Below, one piece after another: positions 46,902-56,977 of a stretch of DNA of 64,000 bases. The position numbers and the translations under genes were made by a program. Position 1 is the stretch's first letter. Each line of letters begins with the position of its first letter. The notes below the pieces were generated by a model that made no database searches, was not told the DNA's origin, and saw nothing but the letters and a program-made list of their open reading frames with translations. Source of the DNA: Bacteroidota bacterium (GTDB taxonomy: Bacteria; Bacteroidota; Ignavibacteria; Ignavibacteriales; Melioribacteraceae); NCBI GenBank assembly GCA_018818165.1, contig JAHISP010000071.1:186001-250000 (forward strand), given 5' to 3'.

Positions 46902-49900
46902 TCAAAAATATGCTCTTGCTTCAGTGCGTAAATTATGGATTATTTTGCTATCGCCTTGTTTTCTTCCAAGATAATTTAGTGTAATCTGAAGATTATCTGC
47001 TATTCGATAATCAAAATTTACTCTCCAAAAATAGTTTTTTCCCACCACTTTTCCACGAAGCATTTCGTATGGAATTAAATTTGTTGTGCCATTATCCGAA
47101 ACTTCATTTCTTTCCGCTTCAATTCTTATGCGTCCTTTATTTGTAAATGAATAAGTAACACGTATTAATTGCGAATTAGTTTCAATCTTTGTTGGAGTTT
47201 TGGGCAGATTATCTGTACTATTTCCAACTCCAATTTTAAAACCAACTTCAATATTTTGAATAGGGCGGTATGAAAAATCGGAAGTGAGTTCATTATTTGC
47301 CAACATTCTAGCACGATTATTACTTGTAGCTGAAGCCACATCATCACTCTGATTTATAAAATCAGTTTGGTTACTTATTTCTTTAACCATTCTAAAACGA
47401 ATGCGCAACGATCTTTCTGAAAAATAACCCAGTTCGTTTCCATTATTAAATTGAGTTAACTTATTATTTTCTACAAACCTAAATCTGAAGGACAAATCTG
47501 GTTTATTCTTAAAAAGAAATAAATCTTGTTGAAACGAATTTGCACCGCGCAGTGTTGTGGAGTCGTTCATTAAAACATTTGACTTCAACAATAATACTGA
47601 TGCAATATTTTTTTCTTCTGAATATTCATCAATTCTAAAAACTGTTTCGGTTGATATTGGTGCTATAATTTTTGCCAAATATGAATTATTTGACTTGAAT
47701 ATTTTTGAAAAATCAATATTCCATCGTGTGCTAGTTTTTAGGTTCACTACTGGAAATAATTCTGAAGTTGGCGTGTTTAATAAAATATAATCACCTTCAT
47801 AAATATCTTGCACAAACTCATCTTCATCCGCAATTCCATTTGAATTTAAATCACCAAGATATTTATAGTTGCCTTCACCAAATTGAACTCTTACAAAAAC
47901 TCTTTCCAATCGCGCAGTGCTCTGGGTTGATGCTTCATAAAACAAATCTCCACCAATAAAATTTTGCCAAAAATTAAATTTGTTTTGTGAACGAATTAGA
48001 ACGGATTGATTATCAAGCAATCCAATTTCCTTAAATATGTCGGTATAATTCTTCTTACGTAAAGTTACATCAAGAGATAAATCAAGCTCTCTAATTCCAC
48101 GATAATTAAAACTTATGTTTTGCTGATTTGATATTGACTCCTTTTTCATAATTCCCTTTATTGGACTAGATTCATCACGAAGGGAATATTTAGCTGTAAT
48201 ATCAAATCCGCCAAGTTTTGCAATATTAATAAAAGCACCTATTTCAGAATATTTTCTGCTTTCTGGACTAAGTGAATCGCTTGCCGAACTCCATTCTTTT
48301 CCATCATCTGATAAGAAATCAATACCTGGAGTAAAATTTCCCAAATTATAACTAGCAGTTAAATTTTGCTTAAACCAATTGCTTCTGTTTGAAATGTCTT
48401 TGGTATTTACATAATCGTAATTGTAAAGTAGTTTATAGTTATTTGGATTCTGAAAGTTCATATCACCAAAAAATCTATCGGAACTAAACGAATCTCCTCT
48501 TTTTAGGTATCCGTAATTGATATTTGTTTGCAACTCCTCTATTGGCTGCAAAATCATTTTAAGTTCGCGCAAAGTTTCATCCATATTTTTAGAGTCGGTG
48601 ATGTTGTAATCTCTACTGTATTCAACTGAATTAAATCTATCTAAAGATGAAAACCTATCCTGCACAAATCGTTCACGATAGGACAAACCAACTTCTCCAA
48701 GTGAAAGCGAACCAATATCTAATTTGGATTTTCTAAATTCTGCTTTAATATTATGAGCACTTCCAAAATTTTTATTATTATCAATCTCTGAAAATGTATT
48801 TTGGTCAAATATGCTTCCAGCAAATTCCGCACTAATAATTAAATTTTTCCAAGGTTGCGCTTCCAAAACAAAATTTCCAATTTGCTTTTTTTGAGCCATC
48901 GGGATAAAAACAATTGGCAAATAATCTCCATTATTTTTGCCAACGTATTTAAAATTTCCAATGCTAATGCGAATATAATCTCCTTTTCCACTTCCAATAA
49001 AGTTAAAAGTAGCGTTATATTTTGCACTATCATTACCTGGTGAATATTCAAGATAAGATACATTTCCATCAGCATTTGTTGAATCAATTAAAATATAAGT
49101 CCCAATTCTTCTCCCAGTTGAGTCAGAACTGGCAAGTGTAATTCCACTTTTAATTGATTTGTTTCTATCGTTACCAGCTTGTTCAAGAATTTTTATGTCA
49201 TTTTCGGAGAGCGTAATATCAATAGGATTATTTTTATCGTCACTTTCGCTAAATGCGTTTACATAAAGCCGTAATTTATCATTAAAAAATGAAGTTGAGG
49301 CATTTCCCCCAAAAAGATTTCGTTCAAATTGTCTATCCGAATATTCAAAATCAACAACAATTCTACTTGCGGAAGTAATTAATTTTTTAGTTGTAAAAGT
49401 TATTTCTGCAATTGAATAATCAATTGTATAATCATTATTTTCTCCACGTTTCAACTCCTCGCCATCAATGTAAACTCTTTCTGTTCCAGCAATTACAATA
49501 ATTAACTTTTCATTATTAATTCCCGAAAGCCTATATGGACCTTGATTTCCATCGCTGCCCAAAAATTGATTTGTATTGAATTTTCCTTTGCTTCCAGCAA
49601 TTACACCCTTTCCCTTTGCTTCCCCAGAAAATATTTCCCCCTCCAAGCCCTGCATTTTACGATTTATTTTACCGAATTCACCAATAGAACTTTTCATTTC
49701 AAAATCACCAAATGTTGCAGCAGCATTTGGATGTTTAATTGTAATGTAAACTTGGTCAAGTTCTTCTAAACGTTCAGTTGTCCCTTCTGGTTGAATTGGA
49801 ATATTTTGATCAGTAAGTGCCGCAACAATTTCTAAATCACTACTAAGCTTTCCCGAAAACTGTAATCGCATTCCACTATTTAATTTCATGTCTTGATTTG

Positions 49901-50369
49901 TACCAATTGAAAATCCTCTGCTTATGGAACCGCTTCGCTTTATTCCTTCGCCAAACATTGCCTCTGATGACAAAGAAGCGAGTTCATTTCTAATTACTCT
50001 AATTGTATCCTGCATTTTATCATCGTATCTAACTTCAAGTTTTCTGTGTTGATATTCATTTTTAATGGGTACATCTATACTAGAGTATGTTATATAAAGC
50101 GTGTCAAAGATGGAATAAGAAAGGCTATCGGAAAGTGATATTATTTTGGTTCTGTAATTTATTGAATAATCCATTTTGTTTAATGGTAATCCTTGCAAAA
50201 CTATTTGTTCACTATTTGGAATTATATTTGATTCTTGGAGTTTATAAATATTGTTTAAATTTATTGGATGTTTCTCTTTTATGGATTTAATATTGGAATT
50301 TTCTTGAGCAATTAAATTGCTTAAGAAAATGATGTATATCAACAATATGAATGGTTTTGTTTTCAGCAA
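46902..50369 (-). CDS. Large exported outer-membrane-type protein (1155 aa)
   Basis: Signal peptide (LKTKPFILLIYIIFLSNLIAQ) followed by a very long beta-rich protein. A region near residues 150-330 has GSISRGFSIGTNQDMKLNSG, then EELDQVYITIKHPNAAATFGDFE, then RVYIDGEELKRGENNDYTIDY and ITFTTKKLI, a module recurring in large surface proteins of this phylum. The remaining 800 residues show alternating strands with aromatic ends (WSSASD, YSEIGAFINIA) and a C-terminal YF, suggesting an outer-membrane beta-barrel. Function unknown. Start is TTG with only a weak ribosome site. Confidence 0.75.
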   Translation of the reverse strand: MLKTKPFILLIYIIFLSNLIAQENSNIKSIKEKHPINLNNIYKLQESNIIPNSEQIVLQGLPLNKMDYSINYRTKIISLSDSLSYSIFDTLYITYSSIDVPIKNEYQHRKLEVRYDDKMQDTIRVIRNELASLSSEAMFGEGIKRSGSISRGFSIGTNQDMKLNSGMRLQFSGKLSSDLEIVAALTDQNIPIQPEGTTERLEELDQVYITIKHPNAAATFGDFEMKSSIGEFGKINRKMQGLEGEIFSGEAKGKGVIAGSKGKFNTNQFLGSDGNQGPYRLSGINNEKLIIVIAGTERVYIDGEELKRGENNDYTIDYSIAEITFTTKKLITSASRIVVDFEYSDRQFERNLFGGNASTSFFNDKLRLYVNAFSESDDKNNPIDITLSENDIKILEQAGNDRNKSIKSGITLASSDSTGRRIGTYILIDSTNADGNVSYLEYSPGNDSAKYNATFNFIGSGKGDYIRISIGNFKYVGKNNGDYLPIVFIPMAQKKQIGNFVLEAQPWKNLIISAEFAGSIFDQNTFSEIDNNKNFGSAHNIKAEFRKSKLDIGSLSLGEVGLSYRERFVQDRFSSLDRFNSVEYSRDYNITDSKNMDETLRELKMILQPIEELQTNINYGYLKRGDSFSSDRFFGDMNFQNPNNYKLLYNYDYVNTKDISNRSNWFKQNLTASYNLGNFTPGIDFLSDDGKEWSSASDSLSPESRKYSEIGAFINIAKLGGFDITAKYSLRDESSPIKGIMKKESISNQQNISFNYRGIRELDLSLDVTLRKKNYTDIFKEIGLLDNQSVLIRSQNKFNFWQNFIGGDLFYEASTQSTARLERVFVRVQFGEGNYKYLGDLNSNGIADEDEFVQDIYEGDYILLNTPTSELFPVVNLKTSTRWNIDFSKIFKSNNSYLAKIIAPISTETVFRIDEYSEEKNIASVLLLKSNVLMNDSTTLRGANSFQQDLFLFKNKPDLSFRFRFVENNKLTQFNNGNELGYFSERSLRIRFRMVKEISNQTDFINQSDDVASATSNNRARMLANNELTSDFSYRPIQNIEVGFKIGVGNSTDNLPKTPTKIETNSQLIRVTYSFTNKGRIRIEAERNEVSDNGTTNLIPYEMLRGKVVGKNYFWRVNFDYRIADNLQITLNYLGRKQGDSKIIHNLRTEARAYF

Positions 50370-50468
50370 ATATTCTTTATTTATAGTGAAATGTACTTAC
50401 TCAAAAAATAAGATTATTTGCGATGAAATAAAAAGATGAAAATTGGAACTATTAGTAATGGAAAAATT

Positions 50469-51704
50469 CTATTCCCATCTCAAAGCTTCAATAGGGTCAA
50501 GGTTTGAAGCCTTATATGCAGGGTAGGTTCCAAAGCCTACACCTATTAAAACACAGAGTAAAACGCCTATTGCCACCCAATCAAAAGGAATTGTTGCAAC
50601 TGCATTTAATTGAGAGCCAACAAAATTACCGACAAGAATTCCCAAAACAATTCCAACAAATCCACCAATTAAACTAAGTGTAACGGCTTCAGCAAGAAAT
50701 TGCATAAGAATATTTTTATTTTTTGCACCAACTGCTTTTCTAAGACCAATCTCTTTTGTCCTTTCAGTAACAGAAACTAGCATAATATTCATAATTCCAA
50801 CACCAGCGGCGAGAAGCGCAATTCCAGCAATTACAAATGCACCAATTCTAACTCCGGCAGTAATATCATTTATTTGCTTCATAACAGATTCATTGGAAAC
50901 AATTTCAAAATCGTTATCGTCACCAGGAAACACCTTTCTAATTGTTCTTAAATATCCTTCTGTAATTTCCATTAAATTAGAATATTCAAGTTTGTCTTTA
51001 GCCATAACAGAAATTGAAAGCGAGCGTCTGTTTCCGTAAAAACTATTAAATGTGGTGAGTGGAATTATTGCTAAGTTACCCTGACTTTGACCAAAAATTG
51101 CTCCCTGATCTTCTAAAATTCCAATAATTTTTAACCTATTTCCATTAACAGATATTTCTTCTCCTATTGGGTTAATGTTTTTATTTTTAAATAATGTTTT
51201 TAATAAATCCGTTCCAAGCACGACTACTTTTCTTCCATTTTTATAATCTTGAGTATTAATTGCACGTCCAGTTTCAACATTCCAATCGCGAGTTATAAAA
51301 GAGTTTGGAGTGACACCATAAATACGTACATTAGGATTAGTTTTTTCGTTTTCGTATTTAATTACTCTACCGCCACGCGATGAAGTTGCAGCAATAGCTT
51401 TTGCTTCTACTAGTTTAATATCCAGATTATCAAAATTATCAATTGTTATGTCTTTTCTGTTACGATATTTTGCCATTTCTGCATGTCCTCCCATACGAAC
51501 AGCAGGCCACTTTTGAACTTGAAAAGTGTTGCTGCCAAGAGATGAAACGCCTTCTTCAATACTAGTTTGCAGCATTGCAATAATTGTACTTATAGCAATT
51601 ATTGAAAAAATTCCAACAACAATTCCAAGAATAGTTAAAGAAGAACGAAGCTTGTTAGCTTTTAGAGATGTTAAAGCAACTTTTAGTATTTCAAGAAAAT
51701 CCAT
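50469..51704 (-). CDS. MacB/FtsX-type ABC transporter permease
   Basis: 411 residues. One N-terminal TM helix (SSLTILGIVVGIFSIIAIS), a periplasmic MacB_PCD domain of about 230 residues, and a C-terminal FtsX block with three helices (GIALLAAGVGIMNIMLVSVTERTKEIGLRKAVGA, IGGFVGIVLGILVG and a last segment near 385). The KEIGLRKAVGA loop is the family hallmark. It would export lipoproteins, peptides or drugs with an ATPase and a membrane-fusion protein; neither is adjacent here. Stop context DPIEALRWE is typical. Confidence 0.93.
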   Translation of the reverse strand: MDFLEILKVALTSLKANKLRSSLTILGIVVGIFSIIAISTIIAMLQTSIEEGVSSLGSNTFQVQKWPAVRMGGHAEMAKYRNRKDITIDNFDNLDIKLVEAKAIAATSSRGGRVIKYENEKTNPNVRIYGVTPNSFITRDWNVETGRAINTQDYKNGRKVVVLGTDLLKTLFKNKNINPIGEEISVNGNRLKIIGILEDQGAIFGQSQGNLAIIPLTTFNSFYGNRRSLSISVMAKDKLEYSNLMEITEGYLRTIRKVFPGDDNDFEIVSNESVMKQINDITAGVRIGAFVIAGIALLAAGVGIMNIMLVSVTERTKEIGLRKAVGAKNKNILMQFLAEAVTLSLIGGFVGIVLGILVGNFVGSQLNAVATIPFDWVAIGVLLCVLIGVGFGTYPAYKASNLDPIEALRWE

Positions 51705-51740
51705 TATAAAAATCCATATTTTAATTCTGAAATATAGACA

Positions 51741-52427
51741 TTACATCAGAATCTTTTTTAATTCATTTAATTTTGAAATTTCAAAAGTGGGAACAATTCC
51801 ATTATTGTTTTCAATTTTTGTAGGATTAAACCAACATGCGTCAATTCCATAATCCAAGCCACCTTTTATATCTGATGTTAAATTATCTCCAATTATGATT
51901 ACGCTTTCTTTACTTGGATTATTAAATTTATTGAAAGTATAATCAAATATTCCCTTTTTGGGTTTTGCAAATCCAATTTCTTCCGAAATAATTATATGTT
52001 TAAAATATTTGCGTAATCTTGAGTTCATAAATCTTGGATTTTGAACCGAAGCAAGTCCGTTTGTAACTATTGCAAGTTCAAATTTTTCGCTGCTCCATTT
52101 TACAATTTCTTCGGCGTGAGCTAATAAAAAACTATTTTGTGAGAGAAATTCCAAATAATCCTTGCTGAATTGAATTGACTCAATACCAATTACTCCAATA
52201 ACATCAAAAAAACGTTTGAATCTTTCGGTTTTAATACCATCAGTTGTAATAAGACCTTTTTCAAAATCATCCCATATTTTTTTGTTTTCAATTTCATAAA
52301 CTTCAAAAATATCATCAGTCCAATTTAATTTATATTTATTGAAGCTCGATTTTAAAGCTTGAAAAGCTGCTTTATCAAAGTCGTATAGCGTTCCATCAGC
52401 ATCAAATAAAACTATTTTATATTTCAT
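51741..52427 (-). CDS. YjjG-family HAD hydrolase (noncanonical pyrimidine nucleotidase)
   Basis: 228 residues. HAD motif I is LFDADGTLYDF with the nucleophile Asp, motif II is IVTNGLAS, and motifs III/IV are FAKPKKGIFD and IIGDNLTSDIKGG. The length and the FDKAAFQALKSSF cap helix match YjjG, which removes phosphate from pyrimidine and noncanonical nucleotides. It is followed by the permease gene after about 35 bases on the same strand. Confidence 0.9.
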   Translation of the reverse strand: MKYKIVLFDADGTLYDFDKAAFQALKSSFNKYKLNWTDDIFEVYEIENKKIWDDFEKGLITTDGIKTERFKRFFDVIGVIGIESIQFSKDYLEFLSQNSFLLAHAEEIVKWSSEKFELAIVTNGLASVQNPRFMNSRLRKYFKHIIISEEIGFAKPKKGIFDYTFNKFNNPSKESVIIIGDNLTSDIKGGLDYGIDACWFNPTKIENNNGIVPTFEISKLNELKKILM

Positions 52428-52461
52428 AAACTCCTATTTATCACATTCTTTTAATTATAAA

Positions 52462-52493
52462 AAATGTCTAAATCACAAATGACTTAGACATTT
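52462..52493 (-). terminator. Intrinsic terminator after the acyl-CoA ligase gene
   Basis: Perfect 10-bp arms 52462-52471 and 52484-52493 (AAATGTCTAA type) with a 12-base loop, followed on the minus strand by TTTTTTATAATT. It lies about 30 bases past the ligase stop. Confidence 0.85.
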
Positions 52494-52524
52494 ACTATTT
52501 AATAATACTAATCCAAGTGAATAT

Positions 52525-54345
52525 TTATTCAACACCGGCGTACATATCATCAATTAAATTAGTGTAGCGTTCTTCAATTATTTTTCTTTTAAGTTTCATG
52601 GAAGGAGTCATTTCACCACCTTCAATTGTAAATGGCTTTTCAAGAATAGTAAATTTTCGTACTTTTTCGTAGCCAGCTAATTTACGTTGAAATTGATTCA
52701 AATCATTTTCAAGCATTTCATAAATTTGTTTCATTTGAGTTAATTCAATTGGGTCTTTATAAGTAATTCGGTGAGCATCGGCATATTCTTTAAGAGCTTC
52801 AAAATCTGGGACAATTAAGGCAGTTATAAACATTCTTCTATCGCCAATAATAATAAATTGGTCAATATATTTACTGCCTAAAAAGAGATTTTCAATTGGA
52901 GTAGGCGCAATATATTTGCCGGTAGTAGTTTTAAAAAGGGATTTTTTTCTATCTGTAATCATCAAAAATCCTTCAGCATCAAAAACACCAATGTCGCCGG
53001 TGTGCAGCCATCCATTTTTAATTGTTTCGTCGGTTTCCTTTTTATTTTTGTAATAACCTTGCATGATGTTAGGTCCGTATGCCAAAATTTCTCCATCACT
53101 TGCAATTTTAACTTCTACTCCAGGTAAAGTTTGACCAACTGTTCCAAACTTGTAATTGTATGGTCTGTTTAATGCAATAACCGGTGAAGATTCTGTTAGA
53201 CCGTAACCTTCAATAATTAGAATACCAACTGATTCAAAAAAATCGCCAAGTTCGCGAGCTAAAGCAGCCCCGCCAGAAATAAAGAAACGTAACCTTCCAC
53301 CAGTCTTTTCGCGAATTTTACTAAAAACTAATTTATCGGCTAATTTATGTTTTAATTTTAATCCAATAGGAACACCATGTTCAGTCTTTTTAGCCTGTTG
53401 GAATTCATTGCCAATTGAAATTGCCCAATTAAATATTTTCTGTTTTTTCTCTGGAGAAGAGTCAACGCCTTTTTTAATTTTCGAATAAATTCTCTCAAAC
53501 AATCTTGGAACTGCAGTCATAAGTGTTGGTTTAACTTCTACTAAATTTGAGGCTACTTTTTCTATGCTTTCTGCAAACGCAACTTGCGAGCCAGCTGAAA
53601 GAGCTGTGTAATATCCTGCCATTCTTTCCAGAATATGACAAAGAGGAAGAAAAGAAAGGAATAAATCTTCTGGTGTAATTTCTATAATGTCATGAACTGC
53701 GTTAACATTTGAAAGAATATTTTTGTGAGTTAACATTACTCCTTTTGGCTCACCAGTTGTTCCAGATGTATAAATTAAAGTACATAAATCATTTTCACGA
53801 GCTAGTTTAATATTATCATTAAAATGCTTTGGATTATCCTTTTTATATTCCAATCCCATTTTTTGAATATTTTTCATTAAATATACGTCTTTGTATGCAG
53901 TCACATCTATATCATTCATAACAATAATAAATTTTAGCGATTTAACACTTTCTCTAATTTTTAATACTTTATTCATGTGAAATTGATTTGACACAATAAT
54001 TCCAACAGATTCAGAATTTTTTAATATAAATTCAATTGAATCTGAAGTTGATATTGGATAAAGAGGTACATCAACAGCGCCAAGACCAAGAATAGCCATA
54101 TCAGAATAAATCCACTCTGGGCGGTTTTCCGAAATTATTGCAACTTTATCTTCTCTTTTTACTCCAAGTGAAGCTAATCCAAATGCAAATGATTCGGTTT
54201 CTTCTTTAAATGTTAAGTATGATATATCTTCAAATTTGCCATCTCTTTTTTCTTTAAATATTCCATGATTTGATTTAGGTCCAAAAACCTCAGCTAAATG
54301 AAAATATAAATCTGGAATTGTTTTGAATTTGCTTAATCCTGGCAT
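52525..54345 (-). CDS. Long-chain fatty acid-CoA ligase (AMP-dependent synthetase)
   Basis: 606 residues. Activates long-chain fatty acids to acyl-CoA through an acyl-adenylate. The P-loop is CTLIYTSGTTGEPKGVMLTH near residue 190, followed by GGAALARELGDFF, EGYGLTESSPVIA and LHTGDIGVFDAEGFLMITDRKK. The C-terminal catalytic Lys lies in the LKRKIIE region (MTPSMKLKRKII). It is of the FadD15-like/ACSL type. The neighbours (HAD and a membrane acyltransferase) show no shared pathway. Confidence 0.95.
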   Translation of the reverse strand: MPGLSKFKTIPDLYFHLAEVFGPKSNHGIFKEKRDGKFEDISYLTFKEETESFAFGLASLGVKREDKVAIISENRPEWIYSDMAILGLGAVDVPLYPISTSDSIEFILKNSESVGIIVSNQFHMNKVLKIRESVKSLKFIIVMNDIDVTAYKDVYLMKNIQKMGLEYKKDNPKHFNDNIKLARENDLCTLIYTSGTTGEPKGVMLTHKNILSNVNAVHDIIEITPEDLFLSFLPLCHILERMAGYYTALSAGSQVAFAESIEKVASNLVEVKPTLMTAVPRLFERIYSKIKKGVDSSPEKKQKIFNWAISIGNEFQQAKKTEHGVPIGLKLKHKLADKLVFSKIREKTGGRLRFFISGGAALARELGDFFESVGILIIEGYGLTESSPVIALNRPYNYKFGTVGQTLPGVEVKIASDGEILAYGPNIMQGYYKNKKETDETIKNGWLHTGDIGVFDAEGFLMITDRKKSLFKTTTGKYIAPTPIENLFLGSKYIDQFIIIGDRRMFITALIVPDFEALKEYADAHRITYKDPIELTQMKQIYEMLENDLNQFQRKLAGYEKVRKFTILEKPFTIEGGEMTPSMKLKRKIIEERYTNLIDDMYAGVE

Positions 54346-54403
54346 ATTATTACTCCATTTATGACAATTAGTTTAGTTAATTGAAAAACATCTGTTAAAA
54401 AAA

Positions 54404-55525
54404 TTAAACTTTTATAAATATTTGTTTCCTATACAAAAGCCAAATTAAGAAAAGCCAAATTAGAATATAGGAAATGGCGAATAAAAGAGAAGCATTTATT
54501 GGCGAAGCAATTTGTAAAAAAATATTATTGAAAATAAACGTCTTAAGTGAAATTAGTTCTCCATTTGCCCCTTCAACTTCAATTAAAGACATTATTTTTG
54601 CAACTAATCCCGATAAAAAGAAGACAGTAATTGCATTTGTTCCATATATATGGAATGGTTTAATCCAACCCTTTTTGTCCTGAACATCAATTAACCAATA
54701 ACAGAAAGCAAGAAATACAAGTGCTAATCCACCAGTATATACAACATACGAGCTAGTCCACAAATTTTTATTAATTGGAAACCAAAAATCCCAAGCATAT
54801 CCTAAAGCCATAAGCACAACACCATAGAAAAACATCCAAACTGTTTTTGTAGTTTTGTCGTTTTTACTTCTTAACCAATAACCAGTAAGTACACCAATTA
54901 ATGCAGTACCAATTGCTGGAATTGTACTTAGAATTCCTTCAGGATCCCAAGTTTTTGATGAAGCCCAAAGGTGACCGTTTAAAAGTAATCTATCCAACCA
55001 AGCACCTAAATTTGTTGCAGGCTCTAAATTCGGTTCGCCAAAGCCTGGAACAGGAACTAATGTCATCAATCCCCAATAAATAAAAAGGAGCGCAGCAATT
55101 ACATATGCTAAATTTTCTTTTCGCATGTTAAGAAAAATCAATGCTGTAAAGAAATAGACAACCGCAATGCGTGCTAAAACTCCAGGTATTCTTATTGTTG
55201 ATAAATCAAAATTTGGAAATCCAGCAAGAAATAATCCAAGTAAAAATATTGTTAGACTCCTTCGAATTAAACGATAGTAAACATCCTTATTTTTATTATC
55301 GGGGTTTCGGTATTTTGAAAGCGAAAAAGTTGTTGTAACGCCAACAATGAAAAGAAAGAATGGAAATATTAAATCAGTAGGCGTGCAACCATTCCATTTT
55401 GCATGCTCGAGTGGTGAGTAAATGTTAGACCACGAACCAGGATTGTTTACTAATATCATCCCTAAAATTGTAATTCCCCTAAAAACATCTAATGAAAGGA
55501 GTCGATCGTTTTTCATTTCTGCCAT
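54404..55525 (-). CDS. Multi-TM acyltransferase (HGSNAT/NagX-like, COG4299)
   Basis: 373 residues from the ATG at 55525; AGG lies 6 bases before it, so I reject an in-frame upstream start. About ten TM helices. Hallmarks: [20 protein letters not shown] at the start, then [19 protein letters not shown] with a conserved basic SKYRNPD loop, and WLRSKNDK. Relatives include heparan-alpha-glucosaminide N-acetyltransferase, which transfers acetyl across a membrane to amino sugars; the true substrate here is unknown. A peptidoglycan or glycan precursor is a fair guess. Confidence 0.85.
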   Translation of the reverse strand: MAEMKNDRLLSLDVFRGITILGMILVNNPGSWSNIYSPLEHAKWNGCTPTDLIFPFFLFIVGVTTTFSLSKYRNPDNKNKDVYYRLIRRSLTIFLLGLFLAGFPNFDLSTIRIPGVLARIAVVYFFTALIFLNMRKENLAYVIAALLFIYWGLMTLVPVPGFGEPNLEPATNLGAWLDRLLLNGHLWASSKTWDPEGILSTIPAIGTALIGVLTGYWLRSKNDKTTKTVWMFFYGVVLMALGYAWDFWFPINKNLWTSSYVVYTGGLALVFLAFCYWLIDVQDKKGWIKPFHIYGTNAITVFFLSGLVAKIMSLIEVEGANGELISLKTFIFNNIFLQIASPINASLLFAISYILIWLFLIWLLYRKQIFIKV

Positions 55526-55688
55526 AATTAGCCTTTTATATACGTTATTTATCAATATTTATATAATCTATTAACATTTTTGAAATGCTTTGTAAAATAG
55601 TTTATTTTTTATAAATCCTCAAATGGTTATATCTAAATTAAATTTTTGTATAATTGTTTTTCAAAAATAAAAACAATTGATAATTAAT

Positions 55689-56303
55689 ATGAAATTTATA
55701 CGTAACCTCTATGATTGGATGCTCCACTGGGCAGAAACGCCTTACGGACCAATAGCTTTATTCATACTCGCATTTGCCGAGTCTTCATTTTTCCCAATTC
55801 CTCCAGACGCTCTATTAATTGCACTTGTTTTGGGTGCAAGAAAAAAAGCTTTTAAATTTGCATTAAATTGTACTGTTGCTTCAGTGCTTGGTGCTTTGCT
55901 TGGCTATGCTATTGGACACTTTGTTTGGTGGGGTGGCGAACGAGAATTCTCTAATTTTGCTCTTTTCTTCTTTAATAATATTCCAGGTTTTACGGAAAAT
56001 ATATTTTATAAAGTTCAAGGTCTTTATGAAGAGTGGAATTTTTGGATTGTTTTCACTGCTGGCTTTACTCCAATACCCTACAAAGTTTTTACTATTTCGG
56101 CTGGAGCTTTTGAAATTAATTTGTTCTTATTTGTATTAGCTTCTATTATTAGCCGTGCTGGAAGATTCTTTTTAGTTGCTGCTCTAATCTGGAAATTTGG
56201 TGACCCTATTAAAAGTTTTATTGATAAATATTTTAACTTACTTGCTATTGCCTTTACAGTATTGCTTATCGGTGGATTTGTAGGAATAAAGTATTTGTTT
56301 TAA
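55689..56303 (+). CDS. DedA/VTT-family membrane protein (YqaA type)
   Basis: 204 residues from the ATG at 55689 (an in-frame TTG lies 12 bases earlier). Four to five TM segments. The VTT core is visible: PYGPIALFILAFAESSFFPIPPDALLIAL with the conserved Glu and Pro pairs, then GALLGYAIGHF, and FTAGFTPIPYKVFTISAGAF. DedA proteins scramble or flip lipids such as undecaprenyl phosphate or phosphatidylethanolamine in several bacteria. Monocistronic, with a terminator 20 bases past the stop. Confidence 0.93.
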   Translation: MKFIRNLYDWMLHWAETPYGPIALFILAFAESSFFPIPPDALLIALVLGARKKAFKFALNCTVASVLGALLGYAIGHFVWWGGEREFSNFALFFFNNIPGFTENIFYKVQGLYEEWNFWIVFTAGFTPIPYKVFTISAGAFEINLFLFVLASIISRAGRFFLVAALIWKFGDPIKSFIDKYFNLLAIAFTVLLIGGFVGIKYLF

Positions 56304-56688
56304 TTTCTAATAGAAATCATGAAAGCCCAGTTTGGAAATTGGGCTTCTTATTTTAGTTGTTTTTTTAACATGCAATTAAAATTTTAAGTTTTTTTTTGAT
56401 ATAAATAAACCACTATGGACTACAAGTTCTTAGTTTTGATTACGAATATAATTCGTTTTGAAAGATCAAATGACAAACCACAAAAACCAAATAATATCCA
56501 AATTTCAATTTCTAATATCCAATTTTTTTTCTTTTTTATGCATGATTTATTCCAAAACAATGAGTTTGAGTTTTTGTTATTTGTTTGAAATTTATCTTTT
56601 GTCGTTTGCTTTTTATTATAACATTATTTGAAGTTAAAGCGAGATGCAACTAAGTGCATAGTTTTAACTCCTACTGAGACAAATAAAA
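56304..56688. other. Non-coding spacer
   Basis: Holds the yqaA terminator at 56323-56346 and then about 340 AT-rich bases without a credible ORF. CAAATGACAAA at 56467-56477 has a near-complement, TTTGTCGTTTG, near 56599, but the pairing is imperfect and I draw nothing from it. Confidence 0.6.
56323..56346 (+). terminator. Intrinsic terminator after the DedA-type gene
   Basis: AAGCCCAGTTT pairs with AAATTGGGCTT (one wobble) around a GG tight loop, followed by CTTATTTTAGTTGTTTTTTT. It sits 20 bases past the stop. Confidence 0.8.
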
Positions 56689-56964
56689 TCATTGAATTTG
56701 AATACTAAATGTTTTATTTAATGCACCTAAATAGTTTTGAATTGTAGACAACCGAATATCTTCAGCGTGTCTTTCTATGCGTGAAATAGCAGATTTTTTA
56801 GTTTTAAGTTTTACTGCTAATTCCTCTTGAGTAAATCCAGCCTCTTTTCTAGCTTGCTTTAATAAGTATCCAATTTTAAAGTTATCATATCCTTCTTCAA
56901 ATCCATTGGCAAAATCTTTATCTTTTGTTTTTCTTTCTTTAATATATTTTTCTATGTCATCCAT
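56689..56964 (-). CDS. HTH (XRE/Cro) antitoxin, HigA-like
   Basis: 91 residues with a helix-turn-helix (IGYLLKQARKEAGFTQEELAVKLKTKKSAISRIERH) at about residues 32-66. It lies 13 bases after the HigB-like toxin gene, the toxin-first order of higBA. Antitoxins of this type neutralise the toxin and bind the operon promoter. The predicted operator is the palindrome at 57317-57336. Confidence 0.88.
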   Translation of the reverse strand: MDDIEKYIKERKTKDKDFANGFEEGYDNFKIGYLLKQARKEAGFTQEELAVKLKTKKSAISRIERHAEDIRLSTIQNYLGALNKTFSIQIQ

Positions 56965-56977
56965 TATTTTATCCTAC

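Noticed and set aside
56467-56610. Second palindromic element downstream of the DedA-type gene
   Set aside because: The inverted similarity is short, imperfect and within very AT-rich sequence, so chance is likely.
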